Assembly (NCBI RefSeq): GCF_964656455.1
Contig: NC_135715.1
Span: 173,258,437 to 173,322,436 of the forward strand
Length of the DNA stretch: 64,000 bases
DNA from: Halichoerus grypus
Lineage: Eukaryota; Chordata; Mammalia; Carnivora; Phocidae
Reading direction: 5' to 3'
Under the pieces are notes generated by a model. That model saw only the letters and a list, made by a program, of their open reading frames with translations. It did no database searches and was not told where the DNA came from. A program made the translations under genes and the position numbers. Below, piece after piece: positions 1 to 10,712 of the stretch. Positions within the stretch are counted from its first letter, which is position 1. Each line of letters starts with the position of its first letter.

Positions 1-544
1 AAAAGGAATTGCCCAGCCTCCCAAGCTCACCCGTTTTTGTGTTTCATGTCATTTACAGGAAGTCTTCCTTTTGTCCTCTGCAGAGTTGAGAAATGAGATT
101 CTAATTGTTGAGTTCAAACACTTGATTCTTATGCTCCTTTCAGGAGAGAAGACATATCGGTTTGGGGAGTCTGGTTCTTTTCTTAACCCTAATGAGCACA
201 CATATCCCCTGTGGAAGCAGAAATGGGAATATCAGTTGACCTCTGCACCTGACATGGGCCCATCCATGGGGTCACTGCCTTGGCGAGCCGTGTCGTTTCC
301 TCCCTCTTCACAAGAACTTTCTCATGGTGACTAGGGAATGTGGGCTCTTCAACTTCAAAATCAGTCCTCTCACCTGGGGCCAGAGGAAGGAGTGTGCATC
401 CAGATGATGTTTCTTTGAGGCTGTTGCAGTGAGACTTTGCGAAGCAAGCCTTCTTAGATCTGCCTGTGGCGCTGCTAGTAGACCGTGCCTTTCATCCAAA
501 GAGGCAAAAATGTCATCGTGGTGTCCCTGACTTTCTGTTCACAG
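1..544 (+). other. XRCC5 intron (3' part)
   Basis: Intronic sequence before the penultimate exon. No coding exon with Ku80 homology and no young repeat was seen. Confidence 0.85.
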
Positions 545-619
545 TTTCTGGCCCCTAAAGAAAATCCAAATGAAGACACAGCAGCCATATTTGCAGAAGG
601 TGGTGACGTGGATGATTTA
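545..619 (+). CDS. XRCC5: XRCC5 (Ku80) penultimate coding exon
   Basis: Ku80 pairs with Ku70 to form the ring that binds DNA double-strand ends in the nucleus and recruits DNA-PKcs for non-homologous end joining. The exon reads 25 codons in phase 0, starting FLAPKENPNEDT and ending GGDVDDL, which I recognise as the extreme C-terminal tail of Ku80 (human has FLAPKDKPSGDT and GGDVDDL at the same places). It is bounded by a good acceptor (CTTTCTGTTCACAG, ending at 544) and donor (GTAAGT at 620). Both junctions fall between codons, as expected if it joins directly to the exon at 1387. The rest of the gene lies upstream of the window; no earlier exon is visible in 1-544. One acidic residue of the human EEGG segment is Ala here. 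Identity is very secure. Confidence 0.96.
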
Positions 620-1386
620 GTAAGTGCTTTTAATATATACCAGGTGTTCTCCATATTGAAATCGCCAAGCTGTAAACACAGCCACAACGCTGCTGATCGT
701 AGACTTGTTTCTTATTTGAGTTTTAATTGCTGATATGCCAGAAGCTCCCTCCACTATTATTTATTGCCATTATAAATTTAATCAGATAGGTAATTTCATA
801 ATGGAAATTCCTGTGCTCTCAGGTTTCAGTTATATTGTTCATTCAGTTTAATCCTCTCCTGTGAAGGACTGAAAAGAGCTGGCGAGGCCATTCCTTTAGT
901 AGCAGAATGTCATAATTTACTGAAATTGCTCTCAACCCAAATAGGCAATACAACATGCAATTTGTGTGGGTTGACAAATAAAAACAGCCTTTCAGAAGCC
1001 TAATTCTTGAATGTTCTCGATTAACTTAATGTAAACAAAATCGGCTGATAGGCATTTGGGTGTTTCTGGACCTCCTCGTACCACGTCTGGATGCCTGGGA
1101 GGCGTGGTGTAAGTTTGGCTTTGTATCCCTCTTTCATGTGTGGAGACTTCCTGCCTAGAAGCCACACGTGACAGCTGATTCCAGTAAACACTTTCAGTCT
1201 TTTTGTGGAGTTCTTAGTGCTGTAATGAGACACTTGGTATTTAACACCTCCGATAGTTGGCAGTGAGTCGGTGCCCAAGTCCAGCTATACCAGAAGTGAA
1301 GAGAGCCATGTTGTTAAACTGGCTCCCACCACAGAAGCAGTGGTCTGGAGTTGGTTCCTTTCTAAAAATGTCCTTCTTGTTCACAG
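620..1386 (+). other. XRCC5 last intron
   Basis: Intron of 767 nt from GTAAGT to TTCACAG. No repeat insertion was recognised. The first 350 nt are AT-rich and unremarkable. Confidence 0.9.
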
Positions 1387-1401
1387 CTGGACTTGATCTA
1401 G
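1387..1401 (+). CDS. XRCC5: XRCC5 terminal exon, last four residues and stop
   Basis: After the acceptor CTTCTTGTTCACAG the frame from the previous exon continues CTG GAC TTG ATC TAG, giving the C-terminus DDL-LDLI-stop. Human Ku80 ends DDLLDMI, so the last residues are conserved apart from Met to Leu. This tail is the peptide known to contact DNA-PKcs. The exon is far too short for ORF-based gene finding; it is placed by splice phase and by the strong resemblance of the following sequence to the human XRCC5 3' UTR (for example GGAGGCCATTCAAGGGG at about 1463). Confidence 0.93.
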   Translation: MDLI

Positions 1402-2455
1402 GTCATGGCCGTGTGGGGAATCGAGAGTTACCACTTCTGTCATGCTGGGACTTCTGTCCAGAGGAGGCCATTCAAGGGGAACGGGAAGCTCTGGAGATGG
1501 TCCCCGTAGGCTATGTGGAAGTAAATCTCCTAATTCTCTGGAATGAATATATACATGTGGAAGGGATAATTTCGATCCCATACACGTTTATAAAGAATCC
1601 CTGTTATTTTCTCATTGGTGTATTATTTCTTTTGTGGTCTTCATTGATCTCAGTATATTATGCACGTGCTTTGAAGTTTCTGCAAAACGGATTTCCTCCT
1701 GCGCTGGTATGTTGGTGAGGATTGTGGCCCTCATGAAGCTGTCTCGTGCAGAACTATGGCATGTCATTGGTGAGTTTCTCAGTCCTCCCCCAGAGGTGGA
1801 GTCCGCAACCAAACGCAAGCACAACTATGCTGATCAAACTGTGGCATTAGTTTCTTACCAGCAGAAAGGTGGGTTTGGGAAATCATGGCTAAGGGCTGAC
1901 TCTTGGTCTTTTTACTTAAGCCTTTTAGTCCCCACATTACGTCAGCTGTGTGTATAGGTGGTTTTCCTTAAGCAGGGTGGGAGGGGAGCATCGCTTCCCC
2001 ATGTACTGAGCAGTGCTGGTGCGCTCATGAAGACAAGATGCCCTTTTGGCCCAGCCTCTGACATATCAGCGAACCCTAAACAAGAAGACAAAACAAAATG
2101 GAGAGATTCACCCCCAGGAGTTAGGATTTTATCATTTCATTACTGCCTACTTAGCGGTCTCACGGAGAGAAAGTGTGATTGTGTTCAAGCACTTCTTCCT
2201 TAATTTCCCATTCTTTTCCATTTCTACCTTAGTCTCCTTTCCTCTCTGTCTGGGTGAGGTTTCCTTTCTTAAAATAAGAAAACAGCAAAACCCTTTTTTT
2301 TTCCAGACCTCATTCTTTCCCCGAGTTCTAACTCCTTCCTTGGTGTCCCCAACTCTGTGGTGCCCAGTCTCCCATATCCTCTGCACCCCCGTAAACAGTC
2401 ACTGCTTCCCTTCATTTTGCAAAGGTAATATTAAAGGTATAAATGACTCTCTCTT
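1402..2455 (+). other. XRCC5: XRCC5 3' UTR
   Basis: Untranslated remainder of the last exon. Blocks resemble the human XRCC5 3' UTR as I recall it, such as CTCTGGAATGAATATA, GTTATTTTCTCATTGGTG, GGTGGTTTTCCTTAAG and TAAAGGTATAAATGACTC, in the same order. Open frames inside this segment (for example at 1257-1718 and 2046-2543) are not coding. The 3' end is inferred from the ATTAAA signal at 2430. Confidence 0.85.
2430..2435 (+). terminator. XRCC5: XRCC5 polyadenylation signal (ATTAAA)
   Basis: ATTAAA, the commonest variant of AATAAA, lies just before the place where homology to the human XRCC5 mRNA 3' end stops. A CT/GT-rich stretch (CTCTCTCTTCCTGTGG) follows, as expected of a downstream element. 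Cleavage is inferred at about 2450-2458. Confidence 0.75.
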
Positions 2456-2649
2456 CCTGTGGATTGCCACCCATTATGAATTGTCTGCAAAAGAATTTTT
2501 CAGTGCTGTGCTGGGGATTAGAGACCCTCTATGCATTTCTTGAAGACGGCCCTCCACAACAGAACATTGTTCAGTCAGCTGATTTGAGAGAGGAGTGGCT
2601 TACTATGGGCCTTTAGGACATCCCTCTCAATACTGTGCACACCTTAGTC

Positions 2650-2834
2650 AATCTTTTTTTTTTTTTTAAAGATTTTATTTATTTGACAGCACAAGCAGGG
2701 GGAGCGGCAAAGGGAGAGGGAGAAGCAGGCTCCCTACTGAGCAAGGAGCCCAATGCGGGGCTCAATCCCAGGATCCTGGGATCATGACTGAGCCGAAGGG
2801 AGCTGCTTACCTGACTGAGCCACCCAGGCACCCC
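2650..2834 (-). mobile_element. Can-SINE (tRNA-Lys type)
   Basis: Reverse-strand SINE: the tRNA-like head is at the right (GAGCCACCCAGGCACCCCC on plus) and the A-tail at the left (poly-T on plus). It is flanked by a 10-bp target duplication, CACCTTAGTC, at 2640-2649 and 2835-2844. It lies about 200 bp past the XRCC5 3' end. Confidence 0.95.
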
Positions 2835-2844
2835 CACCTTAGTC

Positions 2845-4070
2845 TTGATATCCAGGTGCCCATTTGAAGCAGCCCCCATGAAGGATGCGATCTGTATCTT
2901 ACTGTCTAGTTGGATGGTTGGAGCCCAGGGGATGTTTGTGACTTGGACAGAACTGAACCATTTCATATCAAGAGGGAAAGCTTTGTACTTTAAATTCTAC
3001 ATTATGCTCATCAGATCATCCTAGCAGTATGAATGCGTTCAGTGGGCATGGCCTGATAAGATCACATCCCTCGTCTTTGGCAGTTTGCAAAGTTCTCTCT
3101 CGGAGACAGTCCTTCTGTCAAACCGGGAAAACTTTGAATCAAGTTAGTCCTTTAGATCTTCTGATACTTTCTGATTTGTGTTGTGCATAGTGGGATTATT
3201 TGTGCTTCTCTAACCCCACTTTTATCTAAAGTGTCTGAATACTGAAGAAAGAAATGAGTTCAACATGCTAGGGAGAGAAAGGACTAAATTAGCCACACAG
3301 TTTCTGAATCCATGTCCCGTAGGCACAGTATACGGGCTATGTGGACTCAGTCAGAGCATACTCTTGTGCGTAAGGCATGCATGATGTTTTTGATGAATAC
3401 ACCAAGGTCCCATTTCCCTGAAATGAGTTTTGCAGATCTGTAGAACTCCCAGGAGTTCTGCCAACTGTGACCTGGGAGAGCAGCGAGCAGTAATACATGA
3501 TCATCCGCCGGCCGCGGCTGGGCCTCAGAAGCCTGTTAGTCCCGCAGATGATAGGTTTGTATGGGAGTCAGAAGTCACGGACTGTCCTCCCTCTCACCTT
3601 TGGTCTTGTGTGCCACTAACATGTATGACTTCTAGAGGAAGTGGAGATAAAGGAGGGGACTCCCCACTGCCCCTCAGTCACAACCCCAATGCCCCCGCAA
3701 GGGTACGTGCTGCCCCCGTTGAGAACCACTTTTAAATGTTAGTGTTTGATTCTTTGCCAATTAATTTACATATAAAATTAGAATCTTGGAAAATTGTTTA
3801 GAAAACCACATTGAGAATAGGCAGTTTTTTTACGTAGTCCCTGATGGTTTTGAAAATAAATGCACACAAACATATTTCTGGTTGAAATATGTACGGTGGT
3901 GATGACCGTCTTTGCAGCTGATTTGATTCTAGCAACAGATTATCTCTTTGGTCCACTGTCTCCCCTTGGCCCCTTTGCTCCCAGTATTCTAGATCCAGAG
4001 CACAATCTGGTAGCTCATTCAGAGTAGCTGCCCGGAGGGGACACAGCATGGGTAGGGAAGGACACTAGGC
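2845..4070. other. Intergenic, no gene recognised
   Basis: Unique-looking intergenic DNA downstream of XRCC5. A few frames near 100 codons occur (3430-3735, 3798-4049 reverse) but show no family resemblance or exon signals. Confidence 0.6.
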
Positions 4071-4074
4071 TAGC

Positions 4075-4220
4075 CCAGATCCTGAAATAGGTTCTGCCTC
4101 TGCTGTGTGGCCTTTGTCAATGTGCCCAACCTATTACCTACCTTCCAGGTTTGTTAAGGAAGAACATGCCTGTGAGCGTACTTTGTAAACTGCAAAATGC
4201 TTTATACAAATAAAGCCTTA
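4075..4220 (+). repeat. MIR relic
   Basis: Diverged tRNA-derived MIR SINE: CTCTGCTGTGTGGCCTTTG and later AATGCTTTATACAAATAAAG match the middle and 3' parts of the family. Confidence 0.6.
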
Positions 4221-4708
4221 TGGTATTACGAAAACAAAATAGGGGATATGGGCAGAACTTTTGAGTAGGTCCGCCTTCCTGTCTTTATTTCTGTCTTAGT
4301 CCTTTTAGAACCTTGAATATACCAGTGCTAAGTTTCATGATTATTTATTGCTATTGGACTTAGGCTTTCTTTCTAGTTATTACATAAAAATTACGGTCTC
4401 TATGTGATCAAGGTAGGGGGTTAGGACCCAGGGTAAGTGTTGATGGTTTTGATAAGGTGACCATGTGTCCAGTTTACTTGGGCATTATTGTCCTGGCATG
4501 ATTAATAATGCCCTCTTTCACTCTCAAAAGTGGCCTCCTAATAGGGATTATAGATTATATTGTCCCCCTAGATTTTGACCATATTAAGTTAGTATCAAAA
4601 CCAGGGCCCAAGGAATGGCCATATCCTCCTGCCTTGCCAAACACTCCTTTCCTGTTAATGCCCTGCTGGAATTCAGTACAAGGAGCAGACAGCACAGGAG
4701 AACAGCTC

Positions 4709-4756
4709 GGGGCTTCGGTTTATAGTCTGCTTGGGGCTTCGGTTTATAGTCTGCTT
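4709..4756. repeat. Perfect 24-bp direct duplication
   Basis: Two identical adjacent 24-bp units, each beginning GGGGCTTCGGTTTATAG (4709-4732 and 4733-4756). The absence of any mismatch suggests a recent local slippage event. No coding context. Confidence 0.95.
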
Positions 4757-7112
4757 CCTACATCCAGGTCTTGCCCCCAGCTGGCTGCCAAGCCTGGGAC
4801 AGAGCAAGAACATTGTGTGGGGCCTACTCAGAAAGAGTAGGCCTCGGCTTTCTTGTCTGGCTGGCAGCATGGAGCAGAGGTAGAAATGCCTATGGAGGTT
4901 AGTGTACGTATAACCCATTAGGGACTTAATGACCCATAATAAACACGACCCAGTCGCCAGTCACATTTGTAAGTCGCCCTCCCTCTAGCGGGAGAGTACC
5001 AGGAGGGTGGTGGGGACAGGGGTTTCCTCCAGCCTACACTGACACCTCCATGTAGGTCAGTCCACCCGATCAGCAGTTATAATCCCTGTTTAGGTAGTGT
5101 TGGCTTCCTGTGGTCACCTTGGAAAGGAAGGAAACGCCTCTTTTCTTCCATCTGAACCTAACTCTGGACTCGATTTCCTTCTGTTCTTTAGAGAGACCTA
5201 TTGCCCTAGTGCTTCGATAGTGCTGGATGTTTGATACTCCTGGGTTTGTTAAATCCTAATGTCAGTAACACTGGACAGCTCTGTGGCTTTAGCAAGTCCC
5301 TTAACCTCTGTAAGCAACAGAATAACGGAGTCACTGTGTTTCATCTGTGGGCAGGATGGCTTGGGAGAAGACAGGACCTTCTCAGTCGAGGGGGGGGCGG
5401 TTCACATGTATGACTTTGCAGGGGCTGCTTGAGTAATGGGAATGGAACAGGTGCTGCCTAGGGTAGAGAAGAGGCAACCAAGACACATGCCTCATTCCCA
5501 GCCTTACAGTTTACATTTCCCAGGCCACCTGCTTTTGCTCTGCAGCATCATAGGTGGGTAAGGGCTCTAACAAGCCCTGGAGGATGTGTCTTGTATCCTG
5601 TCTTAGCTTGGGTGAGTCTCTGGTTTTCTCTCTGCCCTCTTACCATTTCAGCATGCTGGGAATGACGGGAGCCCTTGCAGGGCTAGTGTGAGGATCCATG
5701 AGCACACAGTGGGACAGCAGGGTGGGAAGACACCTATAGGAGGAGGATGACACCATGGGGGAAGCTTGAGGAACCACAGATATGGCAGTGGTCGTGTTCT
5801 GGCTAATTGCCACCCTTTCTTTTGATGAACATTACGTTATAAAGGAGGGGGGAGCTTTAGAGGGAGAGGTGGGTAAAGAGAAAGAAGATTGGCCAGCTGG
5901 CATGGAAGGGGGGTACTTCAGGGATGAAGGAAGCACAGATGTGCTTTGTATTGTATTCTTAGTTCTGTCCTGTGTGGGGTGTGAGTGAATCTTCCATCTC
6001 CCCGCTCCATTCAGTGAAATACTCACTCCTCACTAATGTGTTTGGAGTTGGTTATTTCAGGGGTGCACATGTGCTGTGAACTCTGACCTGCTTCGGGGAA
6101 AGCAGGGGTGAAACAGGCTGACCATGGGGGTTCCAGTCATCTCTGGATGACACGGATTCCTTAAGGTTTAAACCTGAAATCAGTCACGTGGGTGACTGCG
6201 AAGCCGGCTCCTCCTCAGGTAACAATACAGCCTTCATGCCTTGATTCTATGGCCAGAATCAAATATCTGTAACTCCCTTTCAGAAGTGAGAACACAAATG
6301 AACTCTGTTCTTAAAAGTAACTGTACATAACAGCTTGGCACGGAAAGCACAAAAGGGTAGCGTGTGTGACACATTTGTTGTTGCTCATAAAGTTGCATTC
6401 CAAGCTGTTCGGTGTGAATTTATTTAACTGGGGGAAATAGGGGCAGGATCCTACACCTCATCAAAGATGCATACACCTATTCCATGTGGCCACGTGGCTT
6501 TTGTGTATTTCACAGGATGCTGTGTCTGTTCTAGTGCGAAGACTCTTTTTATGCCCTGTGGAGGGATCTCCAGGGATTCTGAAACCAGGAAGGAGATTCC
6601 TTCCCTTCTCTGCTGTCTGCCTGCTTGGATTAGAAACAGTCTTGCTCAGAGGCAGAGGGAAGAGCATGGTAAATTCCTGGCAAATCTAGACCATCTTATG
6701 GAATATATATGTGACTTTTCCCAAGGTTGGAAAGTATATTTCATTTCTTATCCGTTTGCATTGACGGCAATTGTCAGAGGGTGAGGGTAAAAGGGAGTCA
6801 CAGGCATTTCAGCTGCCAGGTGGGAATGTCTGATGGGGGTTGGAAAAAACCAGAAGTTGCCCTGTGTGTGACCCATCATTTCTGCAGCTTCAGCAGCACC
6901 CAAGAACCATCTTTGTCAACTCTGACTTCGCGTGGCCTGTGTCACAATGTTTGCCACATGAGATGAGTGGAACAGAATGTGCTCACTTCTGAGAGGATGA
7001 GAGTCTATCTTGGACCAGACAGAAAGCTGCGGAATGAGATCTATGAGAAGTAACATAGAAATACCAGTCTACTTCTGGCTTTTAAAAAAAATTTTTTTAC
7101 TAAAAGAGGAAA
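4757..7112. other. Intergenic, no gene recognised
   Basis: No exon, RNA gene or young transposon seen. It contains a G run with CGG at about 5391-5400 and a weak MIR-like stretch near 5275-5315 (TCTGTGGCTTTAGCAAGTCC). Confidence 0.55.
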
Positions 7113-7127
7113 AATAATTTCAAACCA

Positions 7128-7850
7128 TTAACAAGTCAGGAAACAACAGATGTTGGCGAAGATGCGGAGAAAGGGGAACCCTCTTACACTTGGTGGGAAT
7201 GCAAACCAGTGTAGCCATTCTGGAAAACGGTATGGAGGTTCCTTAAAAAGTTAAAAATAGAGCTACTCTACGACTCAGCAATTGCACTACTAGGTATTTA
7301 CCCGAAGGATACAAACATAGTGATTAAAAGGGGCATCTGCACCCCAATGTTTATAGCAGCAACGTCCACAATAGCTAAACTATGGAAAGAGCCCAGATGC
7401 CCATCGACAGTTGAATGGATAAAGATGTGGTTTATATATACAATGGAATATTACTCAGCCATCAGAAAAATCTTGCCACTTGCAATGACTTGGATGGAAC
7501 TGGAGGGTATTATGCTAAGCGATATAAATCAGTCAGTGAAAGACAAATACCATATGATTTCACTCAATTCGGATTTAAGAAACAACATGAACATAGGGGC
7601 AGGGAAGGAAAAACAAGATAAAAACAGAAGGAGGCAAACTATAAGAGACTCAAACCAAGGGAACAAACTGAGGGTCGCTGGAGGGGAGGTGGGTGGGGGG
7701 ATGGGGTAACTGGGTGATGGGCATTAAAGAGGGCATGTGATGTCACGAGACTGGGTGTTATATGCACTGATGAATCTCTAAATTCTACCCCTGAAACTAA
7801 TACACTGTATGTTAACTAAATTGAATTTAAATAAAAAATTAAAAAATAAT
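7128..7850 (+). mobile_element. 5'-truncated L1 (end of ORF2 plus 3' UTR)
   Basis: Carnivore-type LINE-1 fragment of 723 bp. It starts inside ORF2 (GTCAGGAAACAACAGATGTTG), continues through the reverse transcriptase C-terminal region with several stops and frameshifts, and ends in the typical 3' UTR (CCTGAAACTAATACACTGTA, then GTTAACTAAATTGAATTTAA) and an A-rich tail. It is flanked by a 15-bp duplication with one mismatch, AATAATTYCAAACCA, at 7113-7127 and 7851-7865. Dead copy; the frames at 7320-7709 and 7415-7621 are its remnants. Confidence 0.95.
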
Positions 7851-7865
7851 AATAATTCCAAACCA

Positions 7866-9540
7866 AGATAGCTGTGGTTCCAGGTCTCGCAAGTGGACAG
7901 AGAGGAGACACTTAGGAGCAAGCTCTGCCTGCCTCTGCCCGAGGACGGCGGGTCATGGGCAGTGGGAGGAAGGAGATCCCTGTCACTCGGAACACTGCTT
8001 GCAGGTTGTCCAGTGGATAGCGGACTCAAGAAAGAAGAGAAGGGCTAGACTTCTGGTGTTCTTCAAAGTAATCTCAGGAGGCAACGTGCTCCTTTTAGTC
8101 ACCCCCTTAGAGCAAACCATCTGCATTATTTGGATCCTTACTCACAGGGTTTGGCCAAAGGTGACCTTTCACTGTTTTCAAACATCAAATATACTCTCAA
8201 AAGTTGGGAGACCGCTGCAGGTATCCAGAAGGATGTATCATGGGCTCAAAGACAATTGGAGAAAAAGTTTTATCACTAGCAGCATAAATATTTTGGCATA
8301 AATGGCTTAAGTTTTCATTTCAAAAGGACCTTGTTCTCAAAGCAGCGGGAGGGTTGCTAGGGCCTGTGATTGTTTAAACAGATGTATGGACTCTCGTCCC
8401 AGAAATAAAGACTCACCCTCCCATCCCACTCTCCGTTCAGTTTGGACAAATAAGAGGCAATGGGAGCGACAAGATCTTTGGGGACCCAGAAACCTGATGG
8501 GTCCAGCAGTCCATTGCATGGGATCTTTTCAACCATAATATTTCTTCAAACCCAAAATACCATTAATTATGTAAAGAAAGGGGAAAACAAAAACAGTGGC
8601 CATTTTAGTCTGTATCCCAATTTTTACAATATTAAAATGTTACAAAATCTTTTCCTGGGAGTGATGAATAAGGACCCGTCCCTTGCTCCCTCACTGACGT
8701 CGTAGTGTGGGTGTGAGCTTCACAGAGCAGCCTGGAGAACCTTGGGCTAGAAGTAACGGGAATACCAGCTAACACCGGCTTAAAATCAGGCTTTCTTTTC
8801 TCCACTTACGAGAAGTCTTGCACCGGCCGCCGCGGGTGATTCTGTGGCTCAGGAACATCTCCGGGAAGGCCGCAGTTCTTGATGCCTTTCCCTCCTCTTG
8901 TTCCTATTCAAAGCGGGAAAGAAGGTGGGAAGAGAACGGTGAACCAACCAGAAGTTTGTCACCCAGCTCCTTCACTTACTAGCTCTAAGAGTTGTCGCAC
9001 CCTTTTAGACTTCCATTTTGCTGGATGTATGGCAGTTGGTGGCTTTGAGATTTAAAGTCCATTCATTGAAGTAACACTCCCTACAGAGTAAGCCAGTGTC
9101 GGTCACTTTCAGGCTCCCCAGCCTCCTGGTCACCCACCCCCCTACATCCTGTGTCACAGCCAGAGAGAAATTCTGCAGAGGGCTCTGGATAGAGCTGCAG
9201 CTGTCCACCGTGACACCAGGCCTCTCCTGGATCTCCATTCCCAGGACCTCCTGGGGAGGCCCACCATGCCCCTCGCCGCCCTGCGCCATCCCTGCACCTG
9301 GACATGGGTGAGTGAGTGCCCTGAAAGGGTGCTGCTGTCCTGCCCGTGTCGACCACTGGCCCGAGGCAGACGCTCGTGGGAGCTGGAGAGGCAGGAAAGC
9401 GTACAGACCTGGAATTCCATTTTTGTCATCCAGGGCTTTGTGCATCTGCAGAGTCTGGACCTTCGGTGGTTTCCAACTGCTTTTCCATCCCTCCTCCCCC
9501 TAGAATTTAATTTCCACTGAACGTCACGAATAAGAGCCGA
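7866..9540. other. Intergenic, no gene recognised
   Basis: GC-richer stretch at 9080-9520 produces several overlapping open frames on both strands (up to 146 codons). None shows a recognisable domain, splice context or codon bias, so they are treated as chance. Confidence 0.55.
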
Positions 9541-9544
9541 GCCC

Positions 9545-9755
9545 AGCATCAGACTGACTATATTTCAGATCTTGCCACGACCATTGCCTGGTCTTAAGAC
9601 TGTGGCCAAGTTACTCACCCATTCTTAGCCCTGGTTTCTGCAACCGTCAGGCAGGGTCTATGTTAATAGCACATAGCTTCCAGCATTGCCAGGATGAAGG
9701 AGGATGACCCACACGAACGCTTGGCACATAAGTGCACAGTAAATATTCCCCATTA
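9545..9755 (+). repeat. MIR relic
   Basis: Old MIR: ACTGTGGCCAAGTTACTCACC, then GGTTTCTGCAACCGTCAG, then GCTTGGCACATAAGTGC follow the family order. Confidence 0.65.
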
Positions 9756-10356
9756 CCAGCCTCTCCAATTTTATATTCCTCCTCTACACCAGCATCTGTC
9801 TAGCTTTAAAATGCCCTGATCTTGTACTACTGGGCACCCCAGCCCTGCGTGGATCAGTGACAACATTCGAAGAAACAACTCCATCTCTGTCCTTACCTTG
9901 CTCTGTGCTCCAGGGGGCATCACCCAGCACGCCTTCTGCTTTCTCCTACAAAATAGCTGCCTCTCAAGCAGTGTTGGAGCAGAAGACGAGGAATTGGAAG
10001 CTCCCTAAGAGAAAGGGCAGCTTGAATTCTAGATGGGCAGAGATGTGTGCACATGTGTGTGCTTGTGTGTGTGTGTTACGTGCTTCAAGTCTTGGAACCT
10101 CAGCAGATTGGTCACATCGCAGTGTGTCACTTGGCTCCTTGGTTTAAAGATTTTCCTCCCCTATTTCCAGCTCTGTGGACCCTGTGGGCTTCAGGGTTAG
10201 ATGCCTTTTATGGGCTATTTTGATTAGTGTCCTAATAGGGATTTAATCACCACTCTCAAGCTGCCATGGGCCCACTGGCAAAGGGAGGCAGGGGAGTACA
10301 TGACTTTTATTAATAGTTTAGGCCAAGAAGACACTCAAAAGTTTCAGGGCTGAAAG

Positions 10357-10360
<4 letters not shown>

Positions 10361-10393
<33 letters not shown>
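10361..10393. repeat. (GT)n microsatellite
   Basis: Uninterrupted GT dinucleotide run of about 33 bp; a likely length polymorphism. A shorter interrupted GT run sits at 10052-10077. Confidence 0.97.
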
Positions 10394-10395
<2 letters not shown>

Positions 10396-10539
10396 GGAAG
10401 AGGGACAACAACAGTTCTGACTTTATAGGGACCACACACACGTGCACTCACTACCCCTGCAGGTATATTCCTGTGCCCGGCAGGCACACATACTTGCACA
10501 CATTCCCTTGCTGGGCCACCGTATTCATCTCTGAGAGCG

Positions 10540-10712
10540 TCTTTTTATAAGGAACCGGTCCTTGGATTAGGAGCCCACTGTTCTTCAGTAGGACTTCATC
10601 TTAATTTCACCAGCAACAACCCTATTTCCAAATAAGGTAACATTTTGAAGTACTGGGAGTTAGACTTCAATCTAGCTTTTCTGGGGGACACGATTGAACC
10701 CATAAGAGCCAC
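10540..10712 (+). repeat. Ancient interspersed repeat fragment, family unassigned
   Basis: The string CCTATTTCCAAATAAGGT followed by GTACTGGGAGTTAGACTTCA and TGGGGGACACGATT is a common mammalian interspersed-repeat 3' segment. I cannot name the family with certainty from memory. Confidence 0.55.

Noticed and set aside
1257..1718. 153-codon plus-strand frame
   Set aside because: It overlaps the XRCC5 last intron, last exon and 3' UTR in the wrong frame; the real coding part is the five codons at 1387-1401.
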